Below, in pieces: positions 1 through 8,507 of a stretch of DNA of 64,000 nt. Source of the stretch: CAYOHR01 sp964512145 (GTDB taxonomy: Bacteria; Bacteroidota; Bacteroidia; Flavobacteriales_G; JALEGO01); NCBI GenBank assembly GCA_964512145.1, contig CAZEIM010000013.1, positions 1 to 64,000 on the forward strand, in the 5' to 3' direction. Within the stretch, counting starts at the first letter, position 1; each line of letters starts with the position of its first letter. Below the pieces are notes generated by a model. That model searched no databases. It worked only from the letters and a program-made list of their open reading frames with translations, and was not told where the DNA came from. Position numbers and translations under genes: made by a program.

Positions 1-616
1 CCATTAATATGTATATTGCCAAATAATGGGTTAATAATAATGCTGTAGTAACGATAATAAATTTAATCCAATAACTATTGTAATTTGTTTGTAAAAACTT
101 TAAAAAATAAAGAGAACTTAATAGAGATAAAAAAACTCCCATAGAGTAAGAACGTATTTCTTGTGCTTCATAAATTAAAATGCTATTAAAAGCTAATAGA
201 AAACATATTGTTAATAGTTGTATATATCTGAGATAAGACGAAAATTTAGAGATAAAAAGTATTATTGTGGAAATTGAAAAAAATAATGATAATAAACGCA
301 ATATCAGCTCATTATTTCCAAAAAACATAGACCAAATATATATTGTTATATTGTATAAGATAGTATTACTATTTTCATTATAATTATTTGCATCTATAAT
401 ATTAGATAATGACTGGTGCTCTTTAATTTTTATTGAAGAAAGTATATTTGGATAAGTATTATTAGATGATTTAAATCCATGAATGGTTAGAAAAGTAAAC
501 CTTTCATCACCGTGAATAGCCTTCGAGTCAATTTTATAATATCTTAAATAAATTGCAACACAAATTATAATTATGAATATAATTAGTCTAAATAGGTAAT
601 ATTTATTTAATTTCAT
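1..616 (-). CDS. Partial GT-C-type membrane glycosyltransferase (ArnT/PMT-like), 3' end off the window
   Basis: The minus strand is open from an ATG at 616 to the window edge, giving about 205 residues with no stop. An N-terminal membrane segment follows the start (about residues 8-22), then a luminal loop carrying HGDE near residue 36, then several hydrophobic segments. The sequence EAQEIRSYS, just after a membrane segment, matches the E/A-x-E-x-R-x-Y signature found in the first half of GT39/PMT/ArnT-type proteins, which transfer sugars from polyprenyl phosphates on the outer face of the inner membrane. The gene is divergent from rfaE2 with about 30 bases between the two starts. The family call is inferred from the motif and topology; the acceptor is unknown. 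The protein is truncated by the window, not visibly broken. Confidence 0.6.
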   Translation of the reverse strand, partial: MKLNKYYLFRLIIFIIIICVAIYLRYYKIDSKAIHGDERFTFLTIHGFKSSNNTYPNILSSIKIKEHQSLSNIIDANNYNENSNTILYNITIYIWSMFFGNNELILRLLSLFFSISTIILFISKFSSYLRYIQLLTICFLLAFNSILIYEAQEIRSYSMGVFLSLLSSLYFLKFLQTNYNSYWIKFIIVTTALLLTHYLAIYILM

Positions 617-647
617 TAAATTTCTTAAATTGCAAAATTTACTTAAT

Positions 648-1154
648 ATGCATACTTTTTCAAAAATAGAATTTATTAAAAATAAAATTTTATCCTCAGA
701 GGTGCTAAAACGCACATTAGCCTTATGGCAATTTAAACAAGAAAAAGTTGTTTTTACCAATGGTTGCTTTGATATTTTACATCGTGGTCATGTAGAATAT
801 TTAAATCAAGCTGCAAATTTAGGAGACGTACTCATTGTAGGTTTAAATTCAGATGCTTCTGTGAAAAAACTAAATAAAGGAAATAATAGGCCAATACAAG
901 ATGAATATTCCCGAGCATTAATTATTGCTTCATTACACTATGTTGATGCTGTAGTAATTTTTAATGACGAAACTCCTTACTCACTTATTCAAACTATTAA
1001 GCCACATGTTTTAGTAAAAGGAGGAGACTGGAAATTAGAAAATATTGTGGGGTATGATATTTTGCAATCCTATGGAGGTGAAGTTACTACGATTCCATAT
1101 TTACCAGGTTTTTCTACAACTAATATTGAGCAAAAAATTCAATCATTTAGTTAA
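648..1154 (+). CDS. rfaE2: D-glycero-beta-D-manno-heptose 1-phosphate adenylyltransferase (RfaE2/HldE C-terminal type)
   Basis: A 168-residue cytidylyltransferase-like protein that would activate heptose 1-phosphate to ADP-heptose for lipopolysaccharide core synthesis. The nucleotide-binding motif GCFDILHRGH (HxGH type) lies in the N-terminal third. NRPIQDEYSRA and VLVKGGDW are the conserved blocks of the family. The kinase half found in E. coli HldE is absent, as is usual for the split Bacteroidota enzyme. I chose the ATG at 648; an in-frame TTG at 630 would add six residues. radA starts 8 bases after the stop, so the two are probably co-transcribed. Confidence 0.92.
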   Translation: MHTFSKIEFIKNKILSSEVLKRTLALWQFKQEKVVFTNGCFDILHRGHVEYLNQAANLGDVLIVGLNSDASVKKLNKGNNRPIQDEYSRALIIASLHYVDAVVIFNDETPYSLIQTIKPHVLVKGGDWKLENIVGYDILQSYGGEVTTIPYLPGFSTTNIEQKIQSFS

Positions 1155-1162
1155 ATAATTGC

Positions 1163-2530
1163 ATGGGAAAAGTTAAAACATCTTTTTTTTGTCAAAACTG
1201 CGGAGCCCAATCTCCAAAATGGGTTGGAAAGTGTAATGCATGCGGTGAATGGAATACATATGTGGAAGAGGTGATTGAAAATAAACATGAAAAAAAACAA
1301 AGCTATATTTCCAATACTAAAAGAACCTCCTCTCCTAAATTACTACAAAATATTCAATCATCTAAAGATGAACGAATTGTTTTAAATGATCAGGAATTAA
1401 ATAGAGTATTGGGAGGTGGGTTAGTACCTGGCTCATTAATATTGTTTGGAGGAGAACCCGGCATTGGTAAATCAACCCTTTTGCTGCAACTGGCTATACG
1501 TCAAAAAAACATGAAGGTATTATATATTTCCGGTGAAGAAAGTGAAGAGCAAATAAAAATGAGGGCTAACAGAATTTCTATGGATAATACCTCGTGTTAT
1601 TTGCTTACCGAAACCTATACTCCTACAATATTTCATCATATACACGATGTGCAGCCCGAGTTGGTTATTATTGATTCTATACAAACATTACATACCAATA
1701 CTATTGATTCTTCTCCGGGAAGTATTTCACAAATAAAAGAATGTGCCGGAGAGTTTTTAAAATATGCCAAAGAATCATCTGTACCGGTTTTTATGATTGG
1801 GCATATTACCAAAGAAGGTCAAATTGCAGGTCCAAAGTTACTGGAGCATATGGTAGATACCGTGTTACAATTTGAAGGAGACAGGCATTATATTTACCGT
1901 TTGCTCAGAACCACCAAAAATAGGTTTGGTTCAACCAATGAGTTGGGAATTTATGAAATGTTTGGAGGAGGGTTGCGTGAGGTAGCCAATCCGAGTGAAA
2001 TCCTTATAACGTATAAAGATGAGTCCTTGAGCGGTATAGCTATTGCCGCTACTATGGAGGGTATGCGTCCTTTGTTAATTGAGATTCAGGCTTTGGCTAG
2101 TACTGCTGCTTATGGAACACCTCAAAGGACAGCTAATGGTTTTGATGTTAAGCGCTTAAACATGTTATTAGCAGTATTGGAAAAACGCTGTGGTTTTAGA
2201 TTGGCTTTAAAAGACGTGTTTGTAAATATTACTGGCGGTATTAAAACAGACGATCCCGCAGTAGATTTGGCGGTTGTTTGTGCTGTATTATCGTCTAGCG
2301 AGGACATACCCATTCCCTCTGGAATTTGCTTTTGTGCCGAAGTAGGCTTATCCGGGGAGTTAAGGACAGTAAATAGGATAGACAGCAGAATAAGTGAAGC
2401 AGAAAAATTAGGATTTAAAAAAATGATTATTTCCAAATACAACGAAAAAAATATATCCTCTAAAAACCATGGGATAGAATTAATAAAACTGGGAAAAATA
2501 GAAGAAGTTTTTAGTTACTTGTTTGGATAA
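1163..2530 (+). CDS. radA: DNA repair protein RadA/Sms
   Basis: 455 residues, the normal family length. An N-terminal four-cysteine zinc finger (C10, C13, C24, C27) is followed by a RecA-like ATPase core with Walker A GGEPGIGKST at residues 96-105. The KNRFG motif diagnostic of RadA follows, and the C-terminal part is a Lon-protease-like domain. RadA is a hexameric helicase that drives branch migration in recombination intermediates. All key residues are visible and no disruption is seen. It follows rfaE2 by 8 bases. The tRNA-Ser on the opposite strand ends 4 bases beyond its stop. Confidence 0.96.
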   Translation: MGKVKTSFFCQNCGAQSPKWVGKCNACGEWNTYVEEVIENKHEKKQSYISNTKRTSSPKLLQNIQSSKDERIVLNDQELNRVLGGGLVPGSLILFGGEPGIGKSTLLLQLAIRQKNMKVLYISGEESEEQIKMRANRISMDNTSCYLLTETYTPTIFHHIHDVQPELVIIDSIQTLHTNTIDSSPGSISQIKECAGEFLKYAKESSVPVFMIGHITKEGQIAGPKLLEHMVDTVLQFEGDRHYIYRLLRTTKNRFGSTNELGIYEMFGGGLREVANPSEILITYKDESLSGIAIAATMEGMRPLLIEIQALASTAAYGTPQRTANGFDVKRLNMLLAVLEKRCGFRLALKDVFVNITGGIKTDDPAVDLAVVCAVLSSSEDIPIPSGICFCAEVGLSGELRTVNRIDSRISEAEKLGFKKMIISKYNEKNISSKNHGIELIKLGKIEEVFSYLFG

Positions 2531-2533
2531 GAG

Positions 2534-2620
2534 CGGTGAGGGGGGGATTCGAACCCCCGGTACCCTTTCGAGTACGACAGTTTAGCAAACTGTTGGTTTA
2601 AGCCACTCACCCACCTCACC
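2534..2620 (-). tRNA. tRNA-Ser (anticodon GCT)
   Basis: Read on the minus strand, the acceptor arm GGTGAGG pairs with CCTCACC, followed by discriminator G. The anticodon stem ACAGT/ACTGT encloses loop TTGCTAA, giving anticodon GCT. A long variable arm (GTACTC...GGGTAC) and the T-arm GGGGG-TTCGAAT-CCCCC complete a class II serine tRNA of 87 nt. CCA is not encoded. Confidence 0.95.
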
Positions 2621-2986
2621 GAGTAAGAGTTGCAAATATAAAAAAAGATATGGTATCTTAAAATGTAGTGACTTTGTTTTTTTAATACTTTTTTACTCCA
2701 GTGTCGTAATTCTTCAAAAGACCAATGATTAAAAAATATCGACTTGTCACTTTCAATTTTCCATTTTCAATTAACCTTAAAAACGTAACCTATTTTTTTT
2801 TTTTTCGTTGAACGATTTAAAATATATTGAATGTCCGTAATTTAACCTAAAATGTGTAAAAACAAAAAATCATACCTTGAGTCCCCTCTATAAGAGGGGT
2901 GAAGGGGTGTGTAAAGATTAAAAAACACCATGATTTTTTGTGTTGGGTGTATTAACGGACAATTAAATATGTTAAATTACATAAAT
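2621..2986. other. Intergenic region with T13 run and a small inverted repeat
   Basis: No gene is seen. It contains a T13 run (2793-2805), T/C-rich low-complexity sequence around 2743-2775, and a perfect 7-bp inverted repeat CCCCTCT-ATA-AGAGGGG at 2883-2899. The inverted repeat is not followed closely by a T-run on either strand, so a terminator role is unconvincing. No clear TAnnTTTG promoter was found before the next gene. Confidence 0.5.
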
Positions 2987-4384
2987 ATGGAGGTTTTTAG
3001 AAATAAAATATGGACACTCTTTTTGGCACTAATACCCCTTTATGCACATACCCAAGATTTTATTACCACCTGGATATTACCAGCAGGTCAAACCACTATT
3101 ATTTTTAATGCAGAAAGAGCGGTTGGTGATGTTGCATATACTTGGGAAAATGTACCTATGACAACAAGTGGATCAGGAACCTTACCTGCTGGTGATGGTT
3201 CAGTTACAATTTCTGGTTTACCTTCTGGCGCTACAATAAAATTAAGCTTGGCTCCTACAAATCTTAAAAGGTTTTATATTAATAATGGAACACATAGAAC
3301 CCGTTTAAAATATATAGAACAATGGGGATCTGTTGCATGGACAAGTATGGAAAACGCATTCTATGGTTGTAATGTATTATTATACAACGCTCCTGACAAT
3401 CCTAATCTTACTTCAGTTACCAATTGTTCCCAAATGTTTAGAAATTGCACTGTTTTTAACGGAGATATAAGTGGATGGGATGTTTCTAATGTGACAAATA
3501 TGTATTATATGTTTGCCTCAGCAACAGCATTTAATCAAAACATCGGCACATGGAATACAAGTTCGGTTACTAATATGGGGTTAATGCTTTCCTATGCATC
3601 TAATTTCAATCAAGATATTGGTAGCTGGAATACTTCCTCAGTTACAAATATGAGAGGTTTGTTTCAAAATGCCATAAAATTTAACCAAGACATTTCAACA
3701 TGGAATACTTCTAATGTAACAGACATGGCATTTATGTTTTATACGGCATCCCAATTTAATCAACCCATAGGATCATGGAACACATCAAATGTAACAACCA
3801 TGACTTATATGTTTTATCAGGCTAATAAGTTCAACCAAAATATTGGATCTTGGAATACAGGAAAAGTAACTGACTTCTCATCCATGTTTTATCAAAATAC
3901 CATTTTTAACCAACCTATCGGAAACTGGAACACGTCAAGTGCTATAGATATGGGCTATATGTTTTACGACTCCCCTTTTAATCAAGATATCAGCAATTGG
4001 AATACCGGTAACGTAACCAGAATGTTATATATGTTTTATAGTTGCCCTTTTAATCAAAACATAGCTAATTGGAATACATCTAAGGTAACAACTTTTACTG
4101 CTATGTTTAGTGAAGCTACTTCATTTAATCAAAATATTGGCAACTGGAATACTTCTAGTGCCACTAGTATGAATGCCATGTTTATGACAGCAACTTCATT
4201 TAACCAACCTATTGGAGGATGGAATACATCCTCTGTAACCAGCTTTAATGGAATATTTTATCAAGCAACAAATTTTAATCAAAATATCAGTTCTTGGAAT
4301 ACATCTTCAGCAACAAGTATGTCAAATATGTTTTTTCAGGCAACAAAGTTTAATCAGTCTTTAGGGTCTTGGGATGTTGATTAG
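2987..4384 (+). CDS. BspA/DUF285-repeat secreted surface protein, N-terminal part (interrupted by in-frame TAG)
   Basis: The chosen ATG at 2987 gives a signal peptide (membrane segment KIWTLFLALIPLYAHTQ). In-frame ATGs at 2930 and 2969 would lengthen it without improving it. After about 130 residues come thirteen tandem units of about 25 residues with consensus FNQxIxxWNTSxVTxMxxMF, the DUF285 (BspA-like) surface repeat known from bacterial adhesin-type proteins. The reading frame ends at TAG 4382-4384 inside the thirteenth unit. Translation continues perfectly in the same frame after it (VTNFTGML...), so this and the next entry are one gene. The stop is a point mutation, a base error or a readthrough site. 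A single change of TAG to AAG would restore a normal unit (cf. GKVTDF, SKVTTF earlier in the protein). Confidence 0.85.
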   Translation: MEVFRNKIWTLFLALIPLYAHTQDFITTWILPAGQTTIIFNAERAVGDVAYTWENVPMTTSGSGTLPAGDGSVTISGLPSGATIKLSLAPTNLKRFYINNGTHRTRLKYIEQWGSVAWTSMENAFYGCNVLLYNAPDNPNLTSVTNCSQMFRNCTVFNGDISGWDVSNVTNMYYMFASATAFNQNIGTWNTSSVTNMGLMLSYASNFNQDIGSWNTSSVTNMRGLFQNAIKFNQDISTWNTSNVTDMAFMFYTASQFNQPIGSWNTSNVTTMTYMFYQANKFNQNIGSWNTGKVTDFSSMFYQNTIFNQPIGNWNTSSAIDMGYMFYDSPFNQDISNWNTGNVTRMLYMFYSCPFNQNIANWNTSKVTTFTAMFSEATSFNQNIGNWNTSSATSMNAMFMTATSFNQPIGGWNTSSVTSFNGIFYQATNFNQNISSWNTSSATSMSNMFFQATKFNQSLGSWDVD

Positions 4385-4435
4385 GTTACAAATTTTACTG
4401 GTATGCTAAGTAGCTGCGGAATGAGTGTTGCTAAT
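3455..4435 (+). repeat. Thirteen tandem about-75-bp DUF285 repeat units
   Basis: Units begin with TTTAAYCAA-type codons (FNQ) and contain TGGAATAC (WNT). Most are 75 bases and two are 72. They are diverged at DNA level but constant in protein pattern, so they are old coding repeats under selection, not recent duplications. The interrupting TAG lies in the last unit. Confidence 0.85.
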
Positions 4436-5689
4436 TACGATAATACCCTCATTGGTTGGTCAAGTCAAACCTTACAAGCTGGAAAAACTCTTGGTGTTAC
4501 AGGGCTAATGTATTGTAGCTCTTCTGTTGAAAGAGCATCAATTATCTCTTTATATGGATGGACGATGTCTGGTGATGCACTTTATACTCCCGTCCCAACG
4601 TTAGTAAGCTCAGGTAGCTCTATTACTACTTCTATCCATTGCTCCTATTATTACAATCCAGCAAGTGTAAATCAAAAAGTAGTGCATCTAGATGCTAACG
4701 GCAATGCCTTTAGCCCCAGTAGTGTATTAGTAAACAATAACAATATTGGCGCTTTACCTCCGGGTGTTACCAGCAATGGCAATGGCTATTATCAGGCCAC
4801 CGGAGGTGGTAATACTTTTCGCGTAAGTCGCAGACTTACTTCTATAGAAGCTCCCGGAACCTATAGTGTAAATGGGGGTGTTATTGTTCGGGTTTATTAT
4901 GATGCCACCGAACATACCAACATGATTAACGATGCTTTCCCGGCCGGTACTTTACAATATAGTGGTTGGTTTAAAAGTTCATACCATACCGCAGCCCAGG
5001 TTGTAGCCGATTTAAGCAGTACAGATTTGCCTTCTGGAGTACATTTAGAACCTATTGCCACCGGAACAGAGGCAGGTGTAGCCTACGCAGAATTTCAACT
5101 TACTACCTTTAGTACCATTGGTTTTTATGCTAAAACCACTATGCATCCCCTACCTATAGAATTAACCAATTTTTCGGCTACATCCAAAACAAACTACATA
5201 CAGCTTAACTGGCAAACGGCTACAGAGATCAACAACGCCTATTTTACCTTAGAAAAATCTCTCAACGGCAGTACCTGGGAGTCTATGGCACAAATACCCG
5301 GAGCCGGCAACAGCACCCAAAAACTTGATTATGTGTATTACGATGAAAGTCCTTATACAGGAGACAACTATTACCGCCTAAGCCAAACCGATTATGATGG
5401 TATCCAAACAAGTTTTAATTTGGTGCATACCATATACAAACCCCAAAGAGAAGAAATCCTAAAACTATACCCCAACCCGGTACAAAATACGTTAAATCTA
5501 GAATTACCGGAACAGCAAAGAATATACGAAACCGAAGGTTTGTATATATACAATACTATGGGTGAACTAAAAAAATGGATATTACCAAATATCGAAGATA
5601 ACACTCAACAAATAGATATTCAGCGTTTAACCCCGGGTGTGTATGTGTTACAGTATGGAAAACAAAGAATCCCCTTTGTAAAACAGTAG
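4403..5689 (+). CDS. C-terminal part of the DUF285 surface protein with T9SS type A sorting domain
   Basis: This is the in-frame continuation of the preceding DUF285 gene after the TAG at 4382-4384. The ATG at 4403 is simply the first methionine and probably not a natural start. There is no signal peptide, so translated alone it could not be exported. It holds the rest of the last repeat, a 250-residue middle part with several GG/NG-rich segments, an Ig-like region (TNFSATSKTNYIQLNWQTATEINNAYF style) and the T9SS type A tail: LYPNPVQNTL about 70 residues from the end, finishing with a TPGVYVLQYG block. Such tails direct export through the outer membrane and are then removed. The intact tail suggests the nonsense mutation is recent or is an artefact. 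Confidence 0.8.
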   Translation: MLSSCGMSVANYDNTLIGWSSQTLQAGKTLGVTGLMYCSSSVERASIISLYGWTMSGDALYTPVPTLVSSGSSITTSIHCSYYYNPASVNQKVVHLDANGNAFSPSSVLVNNNNIGALPPGVTSNGNGYYQATGGGNTFRVSRRLTSIEAPGTYSVNGGVIVRVYYDATEHTNMINDAFPAGTLQYSGWFKSSYHTAAQVVADLSSTDLPSGVHLEPIATGTEAGVAYAEFQLTTFSTIGFYAKTTMHPLPIELTNFSATSKTNYIQLNWQTATEINNAYFTLEKSLNGSTWESMAQIPGAGNSTQKLDYVYYDESPYTGDNYYRLSQTDYDGIQTSFNLVHTIYKPQREEILKLYPNPVQNTLNLELPEQQRIYETEGLYIYNTMGELKKWILPNIEDNTQQIDIQRLTPGVYVLQYGKQRIPFVKQ

Positions 5690-5720
5690 ATTCGGGTTTC
5701 TAATGGCAAATGGATTTAAA

Positions 5721-5757
5721 ACTCCCTAGCTACGGGTTTAATCCGTAGCTAGGGAGT
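5721..5757. terminator. Strong 15-bp perfect hairpin downstream of the DUF285 gene
   Basis: ACTCCCTAGCTACGG (5721-5735) and its exact reverse complement (5743-5757) flank a 7-base loop GTTTAAT. It lies 31 bases after the DUF285 stop. No T-run follows directly, so it may be a factor-dependent terminator, an mRNA 3'-end stabiliser or an interspersed palindrome. The rest of the interval to 5978 shows no gene. Confidence 0.45.
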
Positions 5758-5978
5758 AAGCTTTTACTCCGGATCCCTAAGGCTTTAAACAGACAAATTG
5801 GTAAGTTTAACACAAGAAATAAACTGCCTCTCTTAAATATGAGAGCAGCAGGCAACGTAAAGGAATAGAGAGGTCGGGAAGCGCAAAGAATTTCATGCCT
5901 TACAAATTGGTTGATAGTAATGTATTTAATAAAAATTAATACTCGTGATTATTATGCCTTTTTATTAAAAGCGGTTGT

Positions 5979-6614
5979 TTATTTTTTAATTGCAGTTAAA
6001 ATGGTATGTGTTTCAAAATCATTTTCTGATTTTTTATAGGATACTTTAAATATTTTAATCTGCTCAAAATTAATGTTTTGAACTTGTTTAATGAGTTCTT
6101 CTAAGTTATAAAAGTAGAAATAGGTTCCATCTCCGGTACTTCCTATTTGATAGTACGATTTATTAGAATCTCCTTCCACAAAACTTATATACATAAGACC
6201 ATTTTTATTGAGTAAATTATAGCAGTTTACAATTAGTTTATATCCATCGGTATGTATTAAATAAGGTAAACAAAAACCACCTATTATTGCGTCAAATGTT
6301 GTATTAAATTCAGAAATTTTCCTACAATCCATAATAGAAAAGCTTGCAGTAGGATTATTCTTTTTTGCAAGTTTAACCATGTTTGGAGCAACGTCAATCC
6401 CTAAAATATTAAAATCAGGTCTTTTAGTTAATAGATACTTTGTTATATTACCAGGTCCACAACCAATTTCTAATATTTTGGCATGAATTAATGGTATAGA
6501 ATTACAGATGAAATCATATGTTTCATGATATAAGTCTAAATTCATAAACTTATCTTCATACATTGTAGCAATCTTATTCCAAGTTTTAAATGTCTCTGTA
6601 TATTTTTCTTCCAT
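5979..6614 (-). CDS. Class I SAM-dependent methyltransferase
   Basis: 211 residues with the SAM-binding motif I ILEIGCGPGNITKYL near residues 45-59, an acidic residue after the next strand (LGIDVAPNMVKLAKK) and a later DCR/DAIIGGFCLPYL motif IV region. This is the Methyltransf_11/25 fold; the substrate cannot be inferred. It stands alone: the downstream neighbour is the converging DUF285 gene and the upstream neighbour is divergent. It has no signal peptide and is probably cytoplasmic. Confidence 0.85.
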   Translation of the reverse strand: MEEKYTETFKTWNKIATMYEDKFMNLDLYHETYDFICNSIPLIHAKILEIGCGPGNITKYLLTKRPDFNILGIDVAPNMVKLAKKNNPTASFSIMDCRKISEFNTTFDAIIGGFCLPYLIHTDGYKLIVNCYNLLNKNGLMYISFVEGDSNKSYYQIGSTGDGTYFYFYNLEELIKQVQNINFEQIKIFKVSYKKSENDFETHTILTAIKK

Positions 6615-6821
6615 ATTTAAGTTAGCTTGTATATATAATACTAGTTGTTTAAAACATGAGTTTGATGATTAAATCTTATTTTTTCTTGTAAGTCCCAAAT
6701 ATATAAATTCTTTAAAAAGAAATTTCATGTCTTATTTTCAACAAATAAGTATTAATAATTTATATCGTATATCATTATTTATTATAGATTTTAGTTTATT
6801 TTTCCAACAAACTAATGTTTT

Positions 6822-8504
6822 ATGGGTATCATACAAAAAACCGTTTTCTTATGGATAGGTTTCTTTTCATTTTTTAATGTTTTTTCTCAATCGTCACAGT
6901 CGGTAGTAAAAAATGAAATCAGCAGGCAGGGATTTTCAGATCCTACTTCATTTGATTGTGAGGCCATGATTCAGGTTAAGATGAATAGTAATCAAGAGTC
7001 GGTTATGGCTTCTTCTCAACATTTTATTGACAAACTAAATGATATGCAATACCAAATACAGTTGAATAAAAATGCTACTTCTGTTTGGTACAAGCTTGTA
7101 ATAGAGTCTGACAGAGATTTAAATTTTTCAATTTATCCTTTGCAAGAAAATAATTTGAAATTTGTTTTATATGAACTTTCTGAAAATATTGAATGTCCAA
7201 CTTTAGAGGATATGATTGTTTCAAGAGCTGTATTGTCGGATCAGGTAGAGAGTCAAAAAGGTTTGGGATTAACCGGAGAAGCTACTTCTAACTATGATGA
7301 TCCAAAATCATTGAATAATATTTTATATTTTACCCCTTACCACCAATCTATTTACGTAAAAAAATCAACCATATATCTGTTAAATATACGTTCTTCTAAA
7401 CAAGTATTAAGTCACATTTTACAATTTGGAAAAACCTCTATAAAATTAGAGGAACAAAAAGCTGAAAAACCAAAAGTGAATGAACAAGAAAACTTAAAGG
7501 CGTTTTTATATGGCAAAAAAATGCCGGAAAATGAAAATAACCCTGCAAGTTTAAAAGCAAATTATCATTACGATCATATGTTTTTTGAGCCTCCAAAAGA
7601 CCCCGAGGAAGAAATTGAAGAAGTAAATATTCCTGCATATATACCCCCTATGAATGATTCCATGGCAGCTGTAATAAACAATGTGTATGTTGATGAAAAG
7701 AATACAATGGCTCAAAACGAGGTGAAGAATCAACTCGAAAACACTTCTATTTCAATAAAAAATAATGAGGAAAAATCAACATCTAATATCGTTTCTGAAA
7801 ACAAGTCTCTTGTTATTAAGCCTGAGAATACTGTTATTGAAGCAAAAATGTTTTTTGAAGATGGTTCTGTAGCTAAAAATATTCAGGTGTATGTTACCGA
7901 CTTATCGTTACAAACTAATTATCCTATGCTTACATTACGAACCGATGAAAATGGAATCGTATATATACCCAAAGGGTCTGAACATATATTTGTTTCATTA
8001 AATTCTGAAGATCCATCATTAAAAGGGAAGCCTGCCATTTCTATGCAGGGAACGATATATCCCGGAAACAATATAAAAATGTATGGTGCGGTTTTACATG
8101 ATGCATCGAAATTTAGTGTGAAAAAATTAAGTTATGTGGGATATGGGAAATCAAATTACTCCTCTACCAGTATTACAGAAGATTTTAATAATGTTAATTA
8201 TAAAGATCCTAAAGAATACAACCGCATGGTTGAGCGTATAGGAAGTGTGCCCATGGATGGGGTAACATTTAAAGTACAGGTTGGAGCATATAAAGATATT
8301 CGGAAATTTAAAACAGAAAAATTTAATTCTTATGGAGAGGTAGAGGTATATAAATTAGACGATGGAATTACGCGTTTTACCTTAGGTAATTACAAATTAT
8401 TAATAGATGCTGAAAAGTTAAGACAAAATTTATTAAGTGCTGGTTTTAGAGATGTGTTTATTGTAGCTTTCGAAAATGGGAAGCGTAAAAAAGAGTTGCG
8501 ATAA
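6822..8504 (+). CDS. Exported SPOR-domain protein (peptidoglycan-binding tail)
   Basis: 560 residues. A signal peptide at 1-22 (hydrophobic VFLWIGFFSFFNVFSQ) is followed by a beta-rich domain of about 170 residues, a low-complexity linker rich in E, N and K, then a carboxypeptidase-regulatory-like beta segment (EAKMFFEDGSVAKNIQVYV, about 335-420). The end is a SPOR-like domain from about residue 483 (FKVQVGAYKDIRKF ... GITRFTLGNY). SPOR domains bind denuded glycan at division sites or anchor outer-membrane proteins to the wall, so a periplasmic or wall-attached role is likely. The N-terminal function is unknown. The same tail type recurs in the usher-like protein near 53 kb. It converges with rluD (3 bases between stops). 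Confidence 0.75.
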   Translation: MGIIQKTVFLWIGFFSFFNVFSQSSQSVVKNEISRQGFSDPTSFDCEAMIQVKMNSNQESVMASSQHFIDKLNDMQYQIQLNKNATSVWYKLVIESDRDLNFSIYPLQENNLKFVLYELSENIECPTLEDMIVSRAVLSDQVESQKGLGLTGEATSNYDDPKSLNNILYFTPYHQSIYVKKSTIYLLNIRSSKQVLSHILQFGKTSIKLEEQKAEKPKVNEQENLKAFLYGKKMPENENNPASLKANYHYDHMFFEPPKDPEEEIEEVNIPAYIPPMNDSMAAVINNVYVDEKNTMAQNEVKNQLENTSISIKNNEEKSTSNIVSENKSLVIKPENTVIEAKMFFEDGSVAKNIQVYVTDLSLQTNYPMLTLRTDENGIVYIPKGSEHIFVSLNSEDPSLKGKPAISMQGTIYPGNNIKMYGAVLHDASKFSVKKLSYVGYGKSNYSSTSITEDFNNVNYKDPKEYNRMVERIGSVPMDGVTFKVQVGAYKDIRKFKTEKFNSYGEVEVYKLDDGITRFTLGNYKLLIDAEKLRQNLLSAGFRDVFIVAFENGKRKKELR

Positions 8505-8507
8505 AAT

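Noticed and set aside
2883..2899. CCCCTCT-ATA-AGAGGGG as terminator for a neighbour
   Set aside because: No gene ends close by and no T-run adjoins it.
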